Positions 9,033-18,358 of a stretch of DNA of 32,033 nucleotides are shown here, piece by piece. A model generated the notes under the pieces. The model had not been told where the DNA came from, made no database searches, and was given only the letters and a program-made list of their open reading frames with translations. Positions within the stretch are counted from its first letter, which is position 1, and each line of letters starts with the position of its first letter. The translations under genes and the position numbers were made by a program. This DNA comes from Flavobacteriaceae bacterium (GTDB lineage: Bacteria > Bacteroidota > Bacteroidia > Flavobacteriales > Flavobacteriaceae). The stretch is taken from NCBI GenBank assembly GCA_018608485.1, contig JABAZK010000134.1, positions 1-32,033 on the forward strand. Reading direction: 5' to 3'.

Positions 9033-10424
9033 GTGAAAAAAGTATCATTTAAAACCATAAGCTCAACAAGAATCTCAGATACAATTACGCCTGTTGGGTT
9101 ATATATTAGATTCAGAGATTTATATGCCAATACACTACTGTTGGAAAGTTCAGACTACCATAGTAAAGAGGAGAGCTACTCTTTCATTTGCATAGAGCCA
9201 GTAGTTTCCATGAAAGTAGAAAATCATCAATTCTCGATAAATCAGAACGGTAATACAGTTTTTAAAGATCAAGTAGAGGGTAATTTTTATACATTATTTT
9301 CAAAATTTAGCCAAAGTATCGATTTGGATTGTGATGAATCTTTAAAGTCATTCAATGGATTGTATGGCTATACTACTTATGATAGTGTTCAGTATTTTGA
9401 AAAAATTAAATTCGCAACCAAGCAAGCAGATTCTTCAATACCATTCATGCAATATGGTTTTTATCGATTTATAATAGCGATCAATCATTTTAACGATGAG
9501 ATGATTCTTATTGAAAACGTAGAAGAGGGAACAGCTTCTAGAATTTCTGATATAGAAACTATTATAGAGTCACACGCCTTTAATACTCAATCTTTTGAAA
9601 TTATTGGTGAAGAATCTTCAAACTGTACAGATAGTGACTTCAAAGATTATGTAAAAAAAGCAAAACTTCATTGTAAAAGAGGTGATGTTTTTCAATTGGT
9701 ATTATCTCGTCAGTTTCAGCAAAAATTTAAGGGTGATGAATTTAATGTGTATAGAGCATTACGTTCTATAAATCCGTCCCCATACTTGTTTTATTTCGAT
9801 TATGGAAGTTTTAAATTGATGGGATCTTCACCTGAAGCTCAAATAAAAATAAATGCTGGAAAAGCAACAATAAATCCTATTGCAGGAACTTTTAGAAGAA
9901 CGGGAGATATGGCCCAAGATATAAAGCTTGGTAAGTTATTGTCAGAAGATGAAAAAGAAACGGCAGAACATGTAATGTTGGTAGATTTAGCTAGAAATGA
10001 TCTTAGTAAACATGCAGAGGAGGTAAGTGTAGCGGTTTTTAAAGAGGTTCAGTTTTTTAGCCATGTCATTCATTTGGTGTCAACTGTTCAAGGAAACATC
10101 AAAGAAAACCCTATGACTATTGTTGGAGATACTTTTCCTGCAGGAACGTTAAGCGGTGCTCCTAAATATAAAGCAATGGAATTAATAGATAGATATGAAA
10201 ATCAATCTCGCGGATTTTATGGAGGAGCTGTAGGTATTATTGGATTGGATGGATCTGTAAATTTAGCAATAGCAATTCGCTCTTTTGTGAGCAAACAAAA
10301 TAAATTATATTATCAAGCAGGGGCAGGGATAGTGATTCGTTCAGATGAAGAGAAAGAATTACAAGAGGTTAATAATAAACTGGCAGCATTAAAAAAGGCA
10401 TTGATTTTAGCTGAAAAAATTTAA
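9033..10424 (+). CDS. trpE: Anthranilate synthase component I
   Basis: Converts chorismate to anthranilate using ammonia delivered by TrpG, the first step of tryptophan synthesis. It has 463 residues. The GTG at 9033 is chosen because an in-frame TAA lies directly before it (9030-9032), so no longer start is possible. Chorismate-site motifs are IAGTFRR (283-289), ETAEHVMLVDLARND (309-323) and SGAPKYKAMELI (374-385). The LLES motif (36-39) and NPSPY (247-251) match the regions that bind feedback-inhibiting tryptophan in known TrpE proteins, so the enzyme is probably Trp-sensitive. One base separates it from trpG. It is the first structural gene after the attenuator. Confidence 0.96.
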   Translation: MKKVSFKTISSTRISDTITPVGLYIRFRDLYANTLLLESSDYHSKEESYSFICIEPVVSMKVENHQFSINQNGNTVFKDQVEGNFYTLFSKFSQSIDLDCDESLKSFNGLYGYTTYDSVQYFEKIKFATKQADSSIPFMQYGFYRFIIAINHFNDEMILIENVEEGTASRISDIETIIESHAFNTQSFEIIGEESSNCTDSDFKDYVKKAKLHCKRGDVFQLVLSRQFQQKFKGDEFNVYRALRSINPSPYLFYFDYGSFKLMGSSPEAQIKINAGKATINPIAGTFRRTGDMAQDIKLGKLLSEDEKETAEHVMLVDLARNDLSKHAEEVSVAVFKEVQFFSHVIHLVSTVQGNIKENPMTIVGDTFPAGTLSGAPKYKAMELIDRYENQSRGFYGGAVGIIGLDGSVNLAIAIRSFVSKQNKLYYQAGAGIVIRSDEEKELQEVNNKLAALKKALILAEKI

Positions 10425-10425
10425 G

Positions 10426-11004
10426 ATGAAAATACTAATTATAGACAATTACGATTCGTTTACTTACAACCTAGTTCACATGGTTGAAAAGATAACAAAT
10501 GAATATCCAACGGTTGTTAGGAATGATGAAATTTCAATTGATGAAATTAACATCTTTGATATGATAATGTTATCTCCAGGACCAGGAATTCCCGATGAAG
10601 CAGGAATTCTTAAAGAAATTATATCAAGGTATGCTGGTAAAAAACCAATCTTTGGAGTATGCCTTGGTTTACAGGCAATTGTTGAAGTTTTTGGAGGAAC
10701 AATAATTAATATGGATGAGGTATATCATGGAGTTGCTACCGAGATGGAAGTGATTATATCTAATGCGATTATTTTTAAAAATATCCCAGTAAAATTCAAA
10801 GCAGCGAGATATCATTCTTGGATAGCATCCAATCAAAACTTTCCTACCGAGTTAGAGATAACTGCAAAAGACGAAGCAGCAGGAATAATGGCAATTCGTC
10901 ATAAACATTTTCCAATTAGTGCAGTTCAATTTCATCCGGAGTCAATTTTAACAGATCAAGGAGAACAAATAGTTAAAAATTTTATAGATGCTTACAAGAA
11001 ATAA
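10426..11004 (+). CDS. trpG: Anthranilate synthase component II (glutamine amidotransferase)
   Basis: Releases ammonia from glutamine for TrpE. A class I glutamine amidotransferase of 192 residues, the stand-alone length. It starts with the typical MKILIIDNYDSFTYNL. PGPG is at 51-54, the nucleophile C79 in GVCLGLQ, and the His/Glu of the triad at H170 and E172 in QFHPES. It begins one base after the trpE stop, so the two subunits are probably co-translated. Similar enzymes can also serve p-aminobenzoate synthesis; the operon points to tryptophan. Confidence 0.95.
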   Translation: MKILIIDNYDSFTYNLVHMVEKITNEYPTVVRNDEISIDEINIFDMIMLSPGPGIPDEAGILKEIISRYAGKKPIFGVCLGLQAIVEVFGGTIINMDEVYHGVATEMEVIISNAIIFKNIPVKFKAARYHSWIASNQNFPTELEITAKDEAAGIMAIRHKHFPISAVQFHPESILTDQGEQIVKNFIDAYKK

Positions 11005-11059
11005 ATTTTAAAAGAAAGTTCTAGAAAATAATAACGACTCATTTAAGATTATTTGACAA

Positions 11060-12058
11060 ATGAAAAACATATTAAATCAATTATATCAATATAAAAAACT
11101 ATCAAAGCCTGAAGCAAAACAGATTTTGATAAAGATTGCCAGAGGAGCTTTTAATGAGGCTCATTTAGCTTCTTTTATGACTGTTTTTATGATGCGTCCA
11201 ATCACTGTTGATGAACTTGCTGGTTTTAGAGAGGCCTTGTTAGAATTGGCAATTAAAGTTGATTTATCTGAATATAACACCATAGATATAGTTGGTACAG
11301 GAGGAGACGGTAAAGACACGTTTAATATTTCAACAATCACTTCTTTTGTGGTGGCAGGAACTGGTCAGAAAGTTGCAAAACATGGGAATTATAGTGTATC
11401 CTCAAAATCAGGTTCTTCAGATATGTTACAAAGTTTTGGGTATGAGTTTACAAATAATGAAGCTACTTTAAGAAGTCATTTAGAGAAAGCAAATATTTGT
11501 TTTTTACATGCACCAAAATTTCATCCAGCCATGAAAGCTGTTGGGCCAACAAGAAAAGCATTGGCTTTGAAAACATTTTTTAATATGTTAGGACCATTGG
11601 TGAATCCAAGTTCGCCTCAAAATTTAATGTTGGGTACTTTTAATTTAGAAATAGCTAGATTATACAATTATATTCTACAAGATGAAAAAAGTCAATATGG
11701 AATTATTCATGGGCTTGATGGATATGATGAAATATCTCTTACCAGTGGTTTTAAATTATTTACCAAATCTGGAGAACAACTAATTAATCCAGAAGATAAT
11801 GGTCTAGAAAGAATTTCTCAATCTGAAATTTATGGAGGCAATTCTGTTGAAGATGCTGCTAAGATTTTTAAAAATATTATTGAAGGAAAAGGAACAAAAG
11901 CCCAAAATAGTGTGGTTCTTGCCAACGCTGCTTATGCGTTAAAAATTATAGATAAAAACCTTACGTTTGAAGAGGCTTACAATACTGCAGAGGGTTCTTT
12001 GCTCGGTGGAAAGGCATCTCAATGTTTACACAAATTAATTACCAACTGCTCATCATGA
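11060..12058 (+). CDS. trpD: Anthranilate phosphoribosyltransferase
   Basis: Transfers the phosphoribosyl group of PRPP to anthranilate. It has 332 residues, the usual family length. The PRPP-binding motif GTGGDG is at 79-84, followed by KHGN (107-110) and the SSKSGSSD loop. HPAMKAVGPTRKAL carries the anthranilate-binding region. It follows trpG after 55 bases, the largest gap inside the operon, and ends in an ATGA overlap with trpC. Confidence 0.95.
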   Translation: MKNILNQLYQYKKLSKPEAKQILIKIARGAFNEAHLASFMTVFMMRPITVDELAGFREALLELAIKVDLSEYNTIDIVGTGGDGKDTFNISTITSFVVAGTGQKVAKHGNYSVSSKSGSSDMLQSFGYEFTNNEATLRSHLEKANICFLHAPKFHPAMKAVGPTRKALALKTFFNMLGPLVNPSSPQNLMLGTFNLEIARLYNYILQDEKSQYGIIHGLDGYDEISLTSGFKLFTKSGEQLINPEDNGLERISQSEIYGGNSVEDAAKIFKNIIEGKGTKAQNSVVLANAAYALKIIDKNLTFEEAYNTAEGSLLGGKASQCLHKLITNCSS

Positions 12059-12840
12059 CAATATTAGATAAAATAATAGCTTTTAAAAAGAAGGAAATCA
12101 CTAAAATAAAGTCAGATGTTCCACTAAAAAAATTAGTAGGAAGTCCTTTGTTTCAGAGAACTCCACTATCGTTAAAAAAATCATTGTTAGAGGTAAATTC
12201 ATCAGGAATTATTGCCGAATTTAAAAGGCAATCACCCTCCAAAGGGGTTATTAATGACAAAGCTTCCATAGAGGAAGTTACTAATGGGTATTTAGATGCC
12301 AATGTAGCAGCGCAATCTATTTTAACAGATACTTCATTTTTTGGTGGAACCATGGTAGATTTAATGAAAGCTAGAACTATTAACACTGCCAAACCAATTT
12401 TGCGAAAAGATTTTATTGTAGATGGTTTCCAAATTGTGGAAGCTAAAGCAATTGGAGCAGATGTAATTTTATTGATAGCTGCTTGTTTAACAAAAGAAGA
12501 GCTTAAAAATTATGGAAAATTAGCTGAAGACCTAGGGATGGAAGTGCTGTATGAGGTGCACACTCAAGAAGATTTAGATAAGATAGATCTTCACAATAAA
12601 ATTATTGGAATTAACAATAGAAACCTTAATACATTTGAGGTAGATCTTGAAAATTCTGTAAATCTAGCAAATCAAATCCCTGATGATTGTGTAAAAATAT
12701 CAGAGAGTGGCTTGAGTGATCCTAGAATTATTTCGGGTCTTAAGGAGTATGGTTTCAATGGATTTTTAATTGGAGAAAACTTCATGAAAACTGACAATCC
12801 TGGTGAGGCATGTGAGTCATTTATTAGTCAAATTAGATAA
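12055..12840 (+). CDS. trpC: Indole-3-glycerol phosphate synthase
   Basis: Ring-closing, decarboxylating step from CdRP to indole-glycerol phosphate; a TIM barrel of 261 residues. The ATG at 12055, which overlaps the trpD stop as ATGA, is preferred over an in-frame ATG at 12022 because it gives the family-like start MTILDKIIAFKKKEI and a standard coupled junction. Residues matching the known catalytic set are E55 and K57 in EFKRQSPSKG, K118 in RKDFIVD, E167 in YEVH, N188 in INNRNL and E217 in SESGL. TrpC and TrpF are separate proteins here, not fused as in E. coli. Confidence 0.95.
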   Translation: MTILDKIIAFKKKEITKIKSDVPLKKLVGSPLFQRTPLSLKKSLLEVNSSGIIAEFKRQSPSKGVINDKASIEEVTNGYLDANVAAQSILTDTSFFGGTMVDLMKARTINTAKPILRKDFIVDGFQIVEAKAIGADVILLIAACLTKEELKNYGKLAEDLGMEVLYEVHTQEDLDKIDLHNKIIGINNRNLNTFEVDLENSVNLANQIPDDCVKISESGLSDPRIISGLKEYGFNGFLIGENFMKTDNPGEACESFISQIR

Positions 12841-12843
12841 AAA

Positions 12844-13488
12844 ATGAAGCTTAAAGTTTGTGGAATGAAATATATTGAAAATATCAAATCTGTTGCAGAT
12901 TTGAACCCCGATTATTTGGGATTTATTTTCTATGAACATTCACAAAGAAATTTTAAGGGAGTGATACCATCACTTTCAAAAAGTATAAAAAAAACAGGTG
13001 TTTTTGTAAATGAAGAAGTGCCTATTGTTCTTTCTAAAATTAAGAAGTATCAACTTGATGCAGTTCAACTTCATGGCGATGAGTCTGTACCTTATATTAG
13101 AGAGTTAAAGAGTCAGTTTTCAAATAAAATTGAGATTATCAAAGTAGTTGGGTTAAATACAACGGTTCAATTTGAGCAGTTAATACCGTTTGAAAAAGAA
13201 GTAGATTATTTTCTTTTCGACACAAAAGGGAAAAATCGAGGAGGCAATGGAATAAAGTTTGATTGGTCTATTTTAAAAGGATATCCTTTCACGAAACCCT
13301 TTTTTTTAAGTGGAGGAATAGGACCCAATGATGTGGAATTAGTTAAAAATATTAAAGTAACTGGATTACCAATATATGCTATAGACATCAATAGTAAGTT
13401 TGAAGATAAGCCAGGCGATAAGAATATTAATAAAGTGAGAAAATTTAAGAATCAGTTAGATTATGAAATCAAAATTTCATCCAGATAA
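12844..13488 (+). CDS. trpF: Phosphoribosylanthranilate isomerase
   Basis: Amadori rearrangement of PRA to CdRP; a TIM barrel of 214 residues. The general base C6 is in LKVCGMK and the general acid D126 in [19 protein letters not shown] and QLHGDE are family signatures. It begins three bases after trpC. Its last 26 bases overlap the start of trpB in another frame, an unusually long overlap for this operon. Confidence 0.95.
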   Translation: MKLKVCGMKYIENIKSVADLNPDYLGFIFYEHSQRNFKGVIPSLSKSIKKTGVFVNEEVPIVLSKIKKYQLDAVQLHGDESVPYIRELKSQFSNKIEIIKVVGLNTTVQFEQLIPFEKEVDYFLFDTKGKNRGGNGIKFDWSILKGYPFTKPFFLSGGIGPNDVELVKNIKVTGLPIYAIDINSKFEDKPGDKNINKVRKFKNQLDYEIKISSR

Positions 13489-14644
13489 AAGCGGTTATTT
13501 TGGACAATTTGGTGGGGCATTTGTTCCAGAATTATTATTTCCTAATGTAAAAGAGTTAGAGGATAATTATATTCAAATTATTGAATCTGAAGAATTTCAA
13601 CAAGAATACAAGGATTTATTAAAAGAGTATGTTGGACGCCCAAGTCCATTGTATTTGGCAAAACGTCTATCAGAAAAATACGGAGCTTATATTTACTTAA
13701 AACGTGAGGATTTAAATCATACAGGAGCGCATAAAATAAATAACACCATTGGGCAAGTACTGATTGCAAAGAAATTAGGCAAAACAAAAATTATAGCCGA
13801 AACAGGAGCTGGACAGCATGGCGTAGCAACGGCAACAGTTTGTGCATTAATGGGGCTTGATTGTACCGTTTTTATGGGAGAAAAAGACATTGTAAGACAA
13901 GCACCTAATGTTGCTCGTATGAAAATGTTAGGCGCTACCATAGTTCCTGCAACAAGTGGGAGTAAAACACTAAAGGACGCTACCAATGAAGCTATTAGAT
14001 ATTGGATTCAACATCCAGAAACTTTCTACATGATTGGTTCTGTGGTTGGACCTCACCCTCATCCAGACATGGTTGCTCGCTTACAAGCGGTTATATCAGA
14101 AGAAATTCAATGGCAATTAAAAGAAAAAACTGGTAAAACAACACCAGATACTATCATAGCCTGTGTGGGTGGAGGTAGTAATGCTGCTGGAGCATTTTAT
14201 CATTTTATGGATGATGAAAACGTAGAGTTGATTGCTGTTGAGGCAGCTGGTTTGGGTGTTTATTCAGGTGAAAGTGCTGCTACATCACAATTAGGAGAAG
14301 TAGGGATTATTCATGGAAGTAAAACAATCTTAATGCAAGACGAGTACGGACAAATAAAGGAACCATATTCTATTTCTGCAGGACTAGATTATCCAGGAGT
14401 TGGTCCGTTACATGCATTCTTGTATGAGAGCAAGAGAGCAGCGTTTATGAATGCAACAGATAGAGAGGCCTTAGATGCTGCATATGAGTTAACGAAGTTG
14501 GAAGGAATAATTCCTGCTTTAGAAACTGCACATGCATTGGCAGTTTTACCAAAATTAACATTAAAAAAAAATCAAGTTGTTGTTATTAATTTATCTGGAA
14601 GAGGAGACAAAGATTTGGAAACATTTATTAAACATTTAGAATAA
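13463..14644 (+). CDS. trpB: Tryptophan synthase beta chain
   Basis: PLP enzyme that joins indole and serine to make tryptophan. It has 393 residues, the main TrpB1 length. The start [20 protein letters not shown] is typical, which supports the ATG at 13463 even though it lies inside trpF. K91 in HTGAHKINN forms the Schiff base, E113 in AETGAGQHG is the catalytic acid, and GGGSNA (237-242) binds the PLP phosphate. The stop overlaps the next ATG by one base (TAATG). Confidence 0.97.
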   Translation: MKSKFHPDKSGYFGQFGGAFVPELLFPNVKELEDNYIQIIESEEFQQEYKDLLKEYVGRPSPLYLAKRLSEKYGAYIYLKREDLNHTGAHKINNTIGQVLIAKKLGKTKIIAETGAGQHGVATATVCALMGLDCTVFMGEKDIVRQAPNVARMKMLGATIVPATSGSKTLKDATNEAIRYWIQHPETFYMIGSVVGPHPHPDMVARLQAVISEEIQWQLKEKTGKTTPDTIIACVGGGSNAAGAFYHFMDDENVELIAVEAAGLGVYSGESAATSQLGEVGIIHGSKTILMQDEYGQIKEPYSISAGLDYPGVGPLHAFLYESKRAAFMNATDREALDAAYELTKLEGIIPALETAHALAVLPKLTLKKNQVVVINLSGRGDKDLETFIKHLE

Positions 14645-15420
14645 TGAGTATAGAACACATTCAAAAAGAAATTAAAGGTTTAAGACAAGAATTAAAATCA
14701 CATAGACTTTATCAAGAGTTAGAGACTATTGAAGATATAAAGATTTTTACACAGGATCATGTTTTTGCAGTTTGGGATTTTATGTCATTACTGAAAACTC
14801 TTCAAAGAGAATTAACATGCGTTTCTATTCCTTGGGTTCCCAGAAAAAAAGGGAAGCTTACTCAGTTCATTAATGAAATTGCGTTAGCGGAAGAAAGCGA
14901 TGAAGATCTTACAGGAGAAACTAAAAGTCATTTCGAAATGTATCTTGAAGCCATGAGTAAGATGGGTTCTAATACTGAAAAAATTGAAACCTTCATGAAT
15001 GAAATCTCCAATAATCGTTCAGTAAGTGAAGCACTACATATGGCAAAAGTTTCTAAAGCTGTAAAAAACTTTGTAGAAGTTACTTTTAATACAATTTATA
15101 GTAATGATGCTCATAAAGTTGCTTCAGCCTTCACTTTCGGTAGAGAAGATTTAATACCAGATATGTTTGTTGAAATCATTCAACAAACTCAGGATAAAGA
15201 ATCTTTTAAAGATTTTTTATATTATTTAAATAGACATGTTGAATTAGATGGAGATTCTCATGGACCTCTTTCATTAGAAATGATCGTTGAGATGTGTGGC
15301 GATAATCAACAAAAATGGGATGAAGTTTTAGCAACAGCCAAGCAATCTTTACAAGTAAGAATTTCTTTATGGGATTATATTGCAGATCATATTTCTAAAC
15401 GCAAACTTATAAAAATCTAA
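14644..15420 (+). CDS. DUF3050 protein embedded in the trp operon
   Basis: A 258-residue soluble protein with no signal peptide or membrane segment. I recognise it as DUF3050; its biochemical role is not established. It looks all-helical. Candidate metal-binding residues are E83/E84 in EIALAEESDED, H96 and E98 in SHFEMY, E168, and H198, D202 and H206 in RHVELDGDSHGP. This resembles the Glu/His then HxxxDxxH set of heme-oxygenase-like diiron proteins, with one extra residue in the last spacing. That resemblance is my inference. It starts on the last base of the trpB stop and ends two bases before trpA, so it is co-transcribed and probably co-translated. A role tied to tryptophan or indole chemistry is plausible but unproven. 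Confidence 0.8.
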   Translation: MSIEHIQKEIKGLRQELKSHRLYQELETIEDIKIFTQDHVFAVWDFMSLLKTLQRELTCVSIPWVPRKKGKLTQFINEIALAEESDEDLTGETKSHFEMYLEAMSKMGSNTEKIETFMNEISNNRSVSEALHMAKVSKAVKNFVEVTFNTIYSNDAHKVASAFTFGREDLIPDMFVEIIQQTQDKESFKDFLYYLNRHVELDGDSHGPLSLEMIVEMCGDNQQKWDEVLATAKQSLQVRISLWDYIADHISKRKLIKI

Positions 15421-15422
15421 TC

Positions 15423-16190
15423 GTGAGTTCAATTTTTAATTTATTAGAAGAAAAACCAGTAAATAACTTATCAATTTACTTTACTGCAGGTTTCCCTGAG
15501 TTAGAGGATACTGCAAAAGTGATTCAAGAGTTAAGTAATGCTGCTGTAGATTTTATTGAAGTGGGTCTTCCATATTCTGATCCTTTAGCTGATGGTCCTA
15601 CAATTCAGAAAAGTAGTCAAAAGGCATTGCAAAATGGAATGAATTTGGATGTAGTTTTTGATCAACTATTAGAAATTAAAGCAACTAATAACACACCACT
15701 AGTTTTGATGGGTTATCTGAATCAATTATTAAAATATGGAGAAGAGAAATTTTGTCAAAAAGTAGTTGATTGTGGAATAGACACATTAATTTTACCAGAC
15801 TTGCCTATGGTTGAATATGAAAACCATTATCAATCATTATTTAATTCTTACGGACTCAATAATGTATTTTTAATTACGCCACAAACTTCAATAGAGAGAA
15901 TTTTAAAAATAGATTCGTACACTCAAAGTTTCATTTATATGGTTGCTTCAAGCTCCATTACTGGAGCAAAAGGAGAAATCTCTGAAGAGCAATTAGCCTA
16001 TTTTAAAAGAATCAAATCTATGAACTTGAAAAGTAAATTAATTATAGGTTTTGGAATTTCTGATCATCAAACTTTTTCTAAAGCATGTGAGTATGGAAAC
16101 GGTGCCATTATAGGTTCTGCTTTTATAGAAAGTTTAGAGAAAAATGGAGTAGAAAAAACTAATACATTTGTAAAATCAGTTCTAAACTAA
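15423..16190 (+). CDS. trpA: Tryptophan synthase alpha chain
   Basis: Splits indole-glycerol phosphate to indole, which is channelled to TrpB. It has 255 residues. The GTG at 15423, two bases after the preceding stop, is the start used; the second codon begins the family-like MSSIFNLLEEK. Catalytic residues are E46 in FIEVGLPYSDP and D57 in LADGPT. Loop 6 is visible as SSSITGAKG. It is the last gene of the operon. The 51 bases to the next stop contain a small inverted repeat (GAAGTA 16202-16207, TACTTC 16211-16216) before a T-rich stretch, a weak terminator candidate. Confidence 0.95.
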   Translation: MSSIFNLLEEKPVNNLSIYFTAGFPELEDTAKVIQELSNAAVDFIEVGLPYSDPLADGPTIQKSSQKALQNGMNLDVVFDQLLEIKATNNTPLVLMGYLNQLLKYGEEKFCQKVVDCGIDTLILPDLPMVEYENHYQSLFNSYGLNNVFLITPQTSIERILKIDSYTQSFIYMVASSSITGAKGEISEEQLAYFKRIKSMNLKSKLIIGFGISDHQTFSKACEYGNGAIIGSAFIESLEKNGVEKTNTFVKSVLN

Positions 16191-16241
16191 TAAAAATGGT
16201 TGAAGTAGAATACTTCTATCTAATTCATCCTTTTTATGAAA

Positions 16242-16694
16242 TTAGTTCACACTAAGTAGTCGAATATCAAAAATTAGAACAGAACCACCAGGGATAGAAC
16301 CCCTACCAGATTCTCCATATCCTAAATTGTATGGAATTAATAATATTCCGTCTCCACCTTCCTTAAAATATGTAATTCCTTCTGTCCATCCCTCAATTAC
16401 CTGATTTAATCCAAAAGAAATTCCACTAGAACTACTTTCGTCAAAAACAACTCCGTCCAAGAAATATCCTTTATAAGCTACAGTAACATTTGATGTACTG
16501 GTTGGTCTAGCACCGGACCCTTCATTATTTATTACATAATACAATCCTGAGTTACTTCTGGTTGCATTTAAGTTATTGTCCTCAATGTATTGTATGATAT
16601 CTGCTTCAGTTTCAGGTTCAAAGGTAGAATCAGTTTTAGTTGAACAAGAAATAAAAAAAAGGAATGATGCAATTAAATAGACAGCTCTTTTCAT
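16242..16694 (-). CDS. FKBP-type peptidyl-prolyl isomerase lipoprotein
   Basis: Speeds proline cis-trans isomerisation in exported proteins. I start it at the ATG at 16694 (150 residues), because this gives a clean lipoprotein signal MKRAVYLIASFLFFISC with lipid-attached C17; a longer frame from 16757 would bury it and overlap the preceding gene. The FKBP core spans about 65-148: VAYKGYFLDG, VVFDES (F84, D85), VIEGWTEGI (V99, I100, W103) and the closing IPGGSVLIFDI. It is last in a four-gene set, 43 bases after the amidohydrolase stop. Confidence 0.9.
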   Translation of the reverse strand: MKRAVYLIASFLFFISCSTKTDSTFEPETEADIIQYIEDNNLNATRSNSGLYYVINNEGSGARPTSTSNVTVAYKGYFLDGVVFDESSSSGISFGLNQVIEGWTEGITYFKEGGDGILLIPYNLGYGESGRGSIPGGSVLIFDIRLLSVN

Positions 16695-16737
16695 TTTGAT
16701 GTTTTGATTATTTTTACGCGAATATACTTTGATTATT

Positions 16738-18348
16738 TTAATAAACCTTTTCTCCATTCACATAAGTAGCTGTTGCTTTAGTTTTAGGAATTTTTGCGGC
16801 ATCAATGGTCATAATATTTTGATCTAATATTGTAAAATCAGCTAATTTTCCTACTTCAATACTTCCTTTTTCATTTTCTTCAAAATTTGAATAGGCTGCC
16901 CAAATAGTCATTCCTTTTAAAGTTTCTTCTCTAGAGAGTCTATTTTCTATTTGAAAACCACCATCAGGGTATCCATCTGTATCTTTTCTTACAGCTGCTG
17001 CATAAAATGTTAAAAAAGGATTTACTTGTTCAACAGGGAAATCTGTTCCTAAAACTACTTTACCGTAGACCTCTAATAAATCCTTGTAGGCATAAGCTCC
17101 TTTCATTCGTTCTTTTCCAATTCTGTCTTGTGCCCAATACATATCAGAAGTAGCATGGGTTGGCTGTATAGAAGGAATCACATTTTCAAACAACGTAAAG
17201 TCTTCTGGAGCTATTATTTGAGCATGTTCAATTCTCCAGCGTTTGTTTGTTTTTCCTTGAAGAAATTTTTTATAGGTCTTCAAAATCCATGTATTTGCAG
17301 AATCTCCAATGGCGTGTGTATTCATTTGATATTCTGAAGCAGCAATTTGTTTTGCCATTTCTCTGTAACGCTCTGGTTTATAAATTAAAGCGCCAAAATG
17401 ATTGCTTCGATCACTATATGATTTTCTCATGGCAGCACCTCGTGATCCAAGAGCACCATCTCCATAAATTTTAAAGGATCGGACATGTAACCTGTCGGTC
17501 TTAATAATTCCTTTATTTATGTAATAATCTAGATTTTTTTGAGTAGCTGAAATCATTGCGTAAATGCGAATTTTCAATTCATTTTCTTGTTGTAAACTAT
17601 CTATGAGTTCTACAGTGGATTGATCTAGTCCAGCGTCATCAACAGTAGTTAGACCATAAGAAAAAGCAATTTGTTGCGCATCTTTCAATCCTTGTATTGA
17701 TGTTAGTTTAGTTGGTTTTGGTACCTGAATAAAATCCATAGCAGCATCAATAAAAACACCTGTCATTTTTCCATCTTTTACAATGATTTCACCACCAGTA
17801 ACCGGAGTATTTTTTGTAACTTTTGTAATGTCTATAGCCGCTTGATTTGCCAGCAGAGCATGACCGTCAATTCTTCGAATAGCTACCGGAGTATTAGGAA
17901 ATAGAATATCTAATTTTTCCTTAGTTGGAAATTCTTTCACTTCCCAATCATTTTGATCCCATCCTCGACCCGTTATAAAATTTACATTCTTTTCTTTTTG
18001 AAAAGTGATGAGTCTTTCTAATACTTCATCATAACTTTTGGTACCTTCTAAAGAAACTTTTTGTTGTTGCAATCCCATTCTGAAAAAGTGGCAATGGGCA
18101 TCTATTAGGCCAGGAACAATGGTTTTTCCATTAGCGTCAAGGATTTCTTTAGAGGTATATTTAGTGATTATCTCTGATGTAGAACCCACAGCAACAAATT
18201 TTCCATCTTTAATTGCAAATGCCTCTGCTTTACTAAAAGCATCATTTACAGTATAGATGGTAGCGTTGGTTACAATTAAATCTACTTGTTGTTGTTTGCA
18301 AGAGGAAAAAAATAGAAGCAAACTCAGAGAATAAATAATTTTTTTCAT
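16738..18348 (-). CDS. Amidohydrolase lipoprotein (YtcJ-like)
   Basis: A metal-dependent hydrolase of the amidohydrolase superfamily, 536 residues, with a lipoprotein signal ending at C17 (LLFFSSC), so it acts outside the inner membrane. The HxH metal motif is H85 and H87 in DAHCHFFR. Further conserved blocks are FKIYGDGALGSRGA, THAIGDSA, IEHAQI and GTDFPVE. The C-terminal beta part closes the composite sandwich (KLADFTILDQN). The substrate cannot be read from sequence; relatives are loosely called imidazolonepropionase-like or N-substituted formamide deformylase-like. It starts 10 bases after the DoxX-like gene. Confidence 0.9.
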   Translation of the reverse strand: MKKIIYSLSLLLFFSSCKQQQVDLIVTNATIYTVNDAFSKAEAFAIKDGKFVAVGSTSEIITKYTSKEILDANGKTIVPGLIDAHCHFFRMGLQQQKVSLEGTKSYDEVLERLITFQKEKNVNFITGRGWDQNDWEVKEFPTKEKLDILFPNTPVAIRRIDGHALLANQAAIDITKVTKNTPVTGGEIIVKDGKMTGVFIDAAMDFIQVPKPTKLTSIQGLKDAQQIAFSYGLTTVDDAGLDQSTVELIDSLQQENELKIRIYAMISATQKNLDYYINKGIIKTDRLHVRSFKIYGDGALGSRGAAMRKSYSDRSNHFGALIYKPERYREMAKQIAASEYQMNTHAIGDSANTWILKTYKKFLQGKTNKRWRIEHAQIIAPEDFTLFENVIPSIQPTHATSDMYWAQDRIGKERMKGAYAYKDLLEVYGKVVLGTDFPVEQVNPFLTFYAAAVRKDTDGYPDGGFQIENRLSREETLKGMTIWAAYSNFEENEKGSIEVGKLADFTILDQNIMTIDAAKIPKTKATATYVNGEKVY

Positions 18349-18358
18349 GGGTTAATTA

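Noticed and set aside
12022-12054. Upstream ATG giving an 11-residue longer TrpC
   Set aside because: It lies inside trpD, and the ATG at 12055 forms a standard ATGA coupled junction and gives the family-like N terminus.
16202-16240. Terminator between trpA and the FKBP gene
   Set aside because: The stems are six or fewer perfect pairs and no clean U-tract follows directly; mentioned under trpA but not called.
16695-16757. Upstream ATG giving a 21-residue longer FKBP protein
   Set aside because: It would overlap the amidohydrolase end and place a charged stretch before an otherwise perfect lipoprotein signal.
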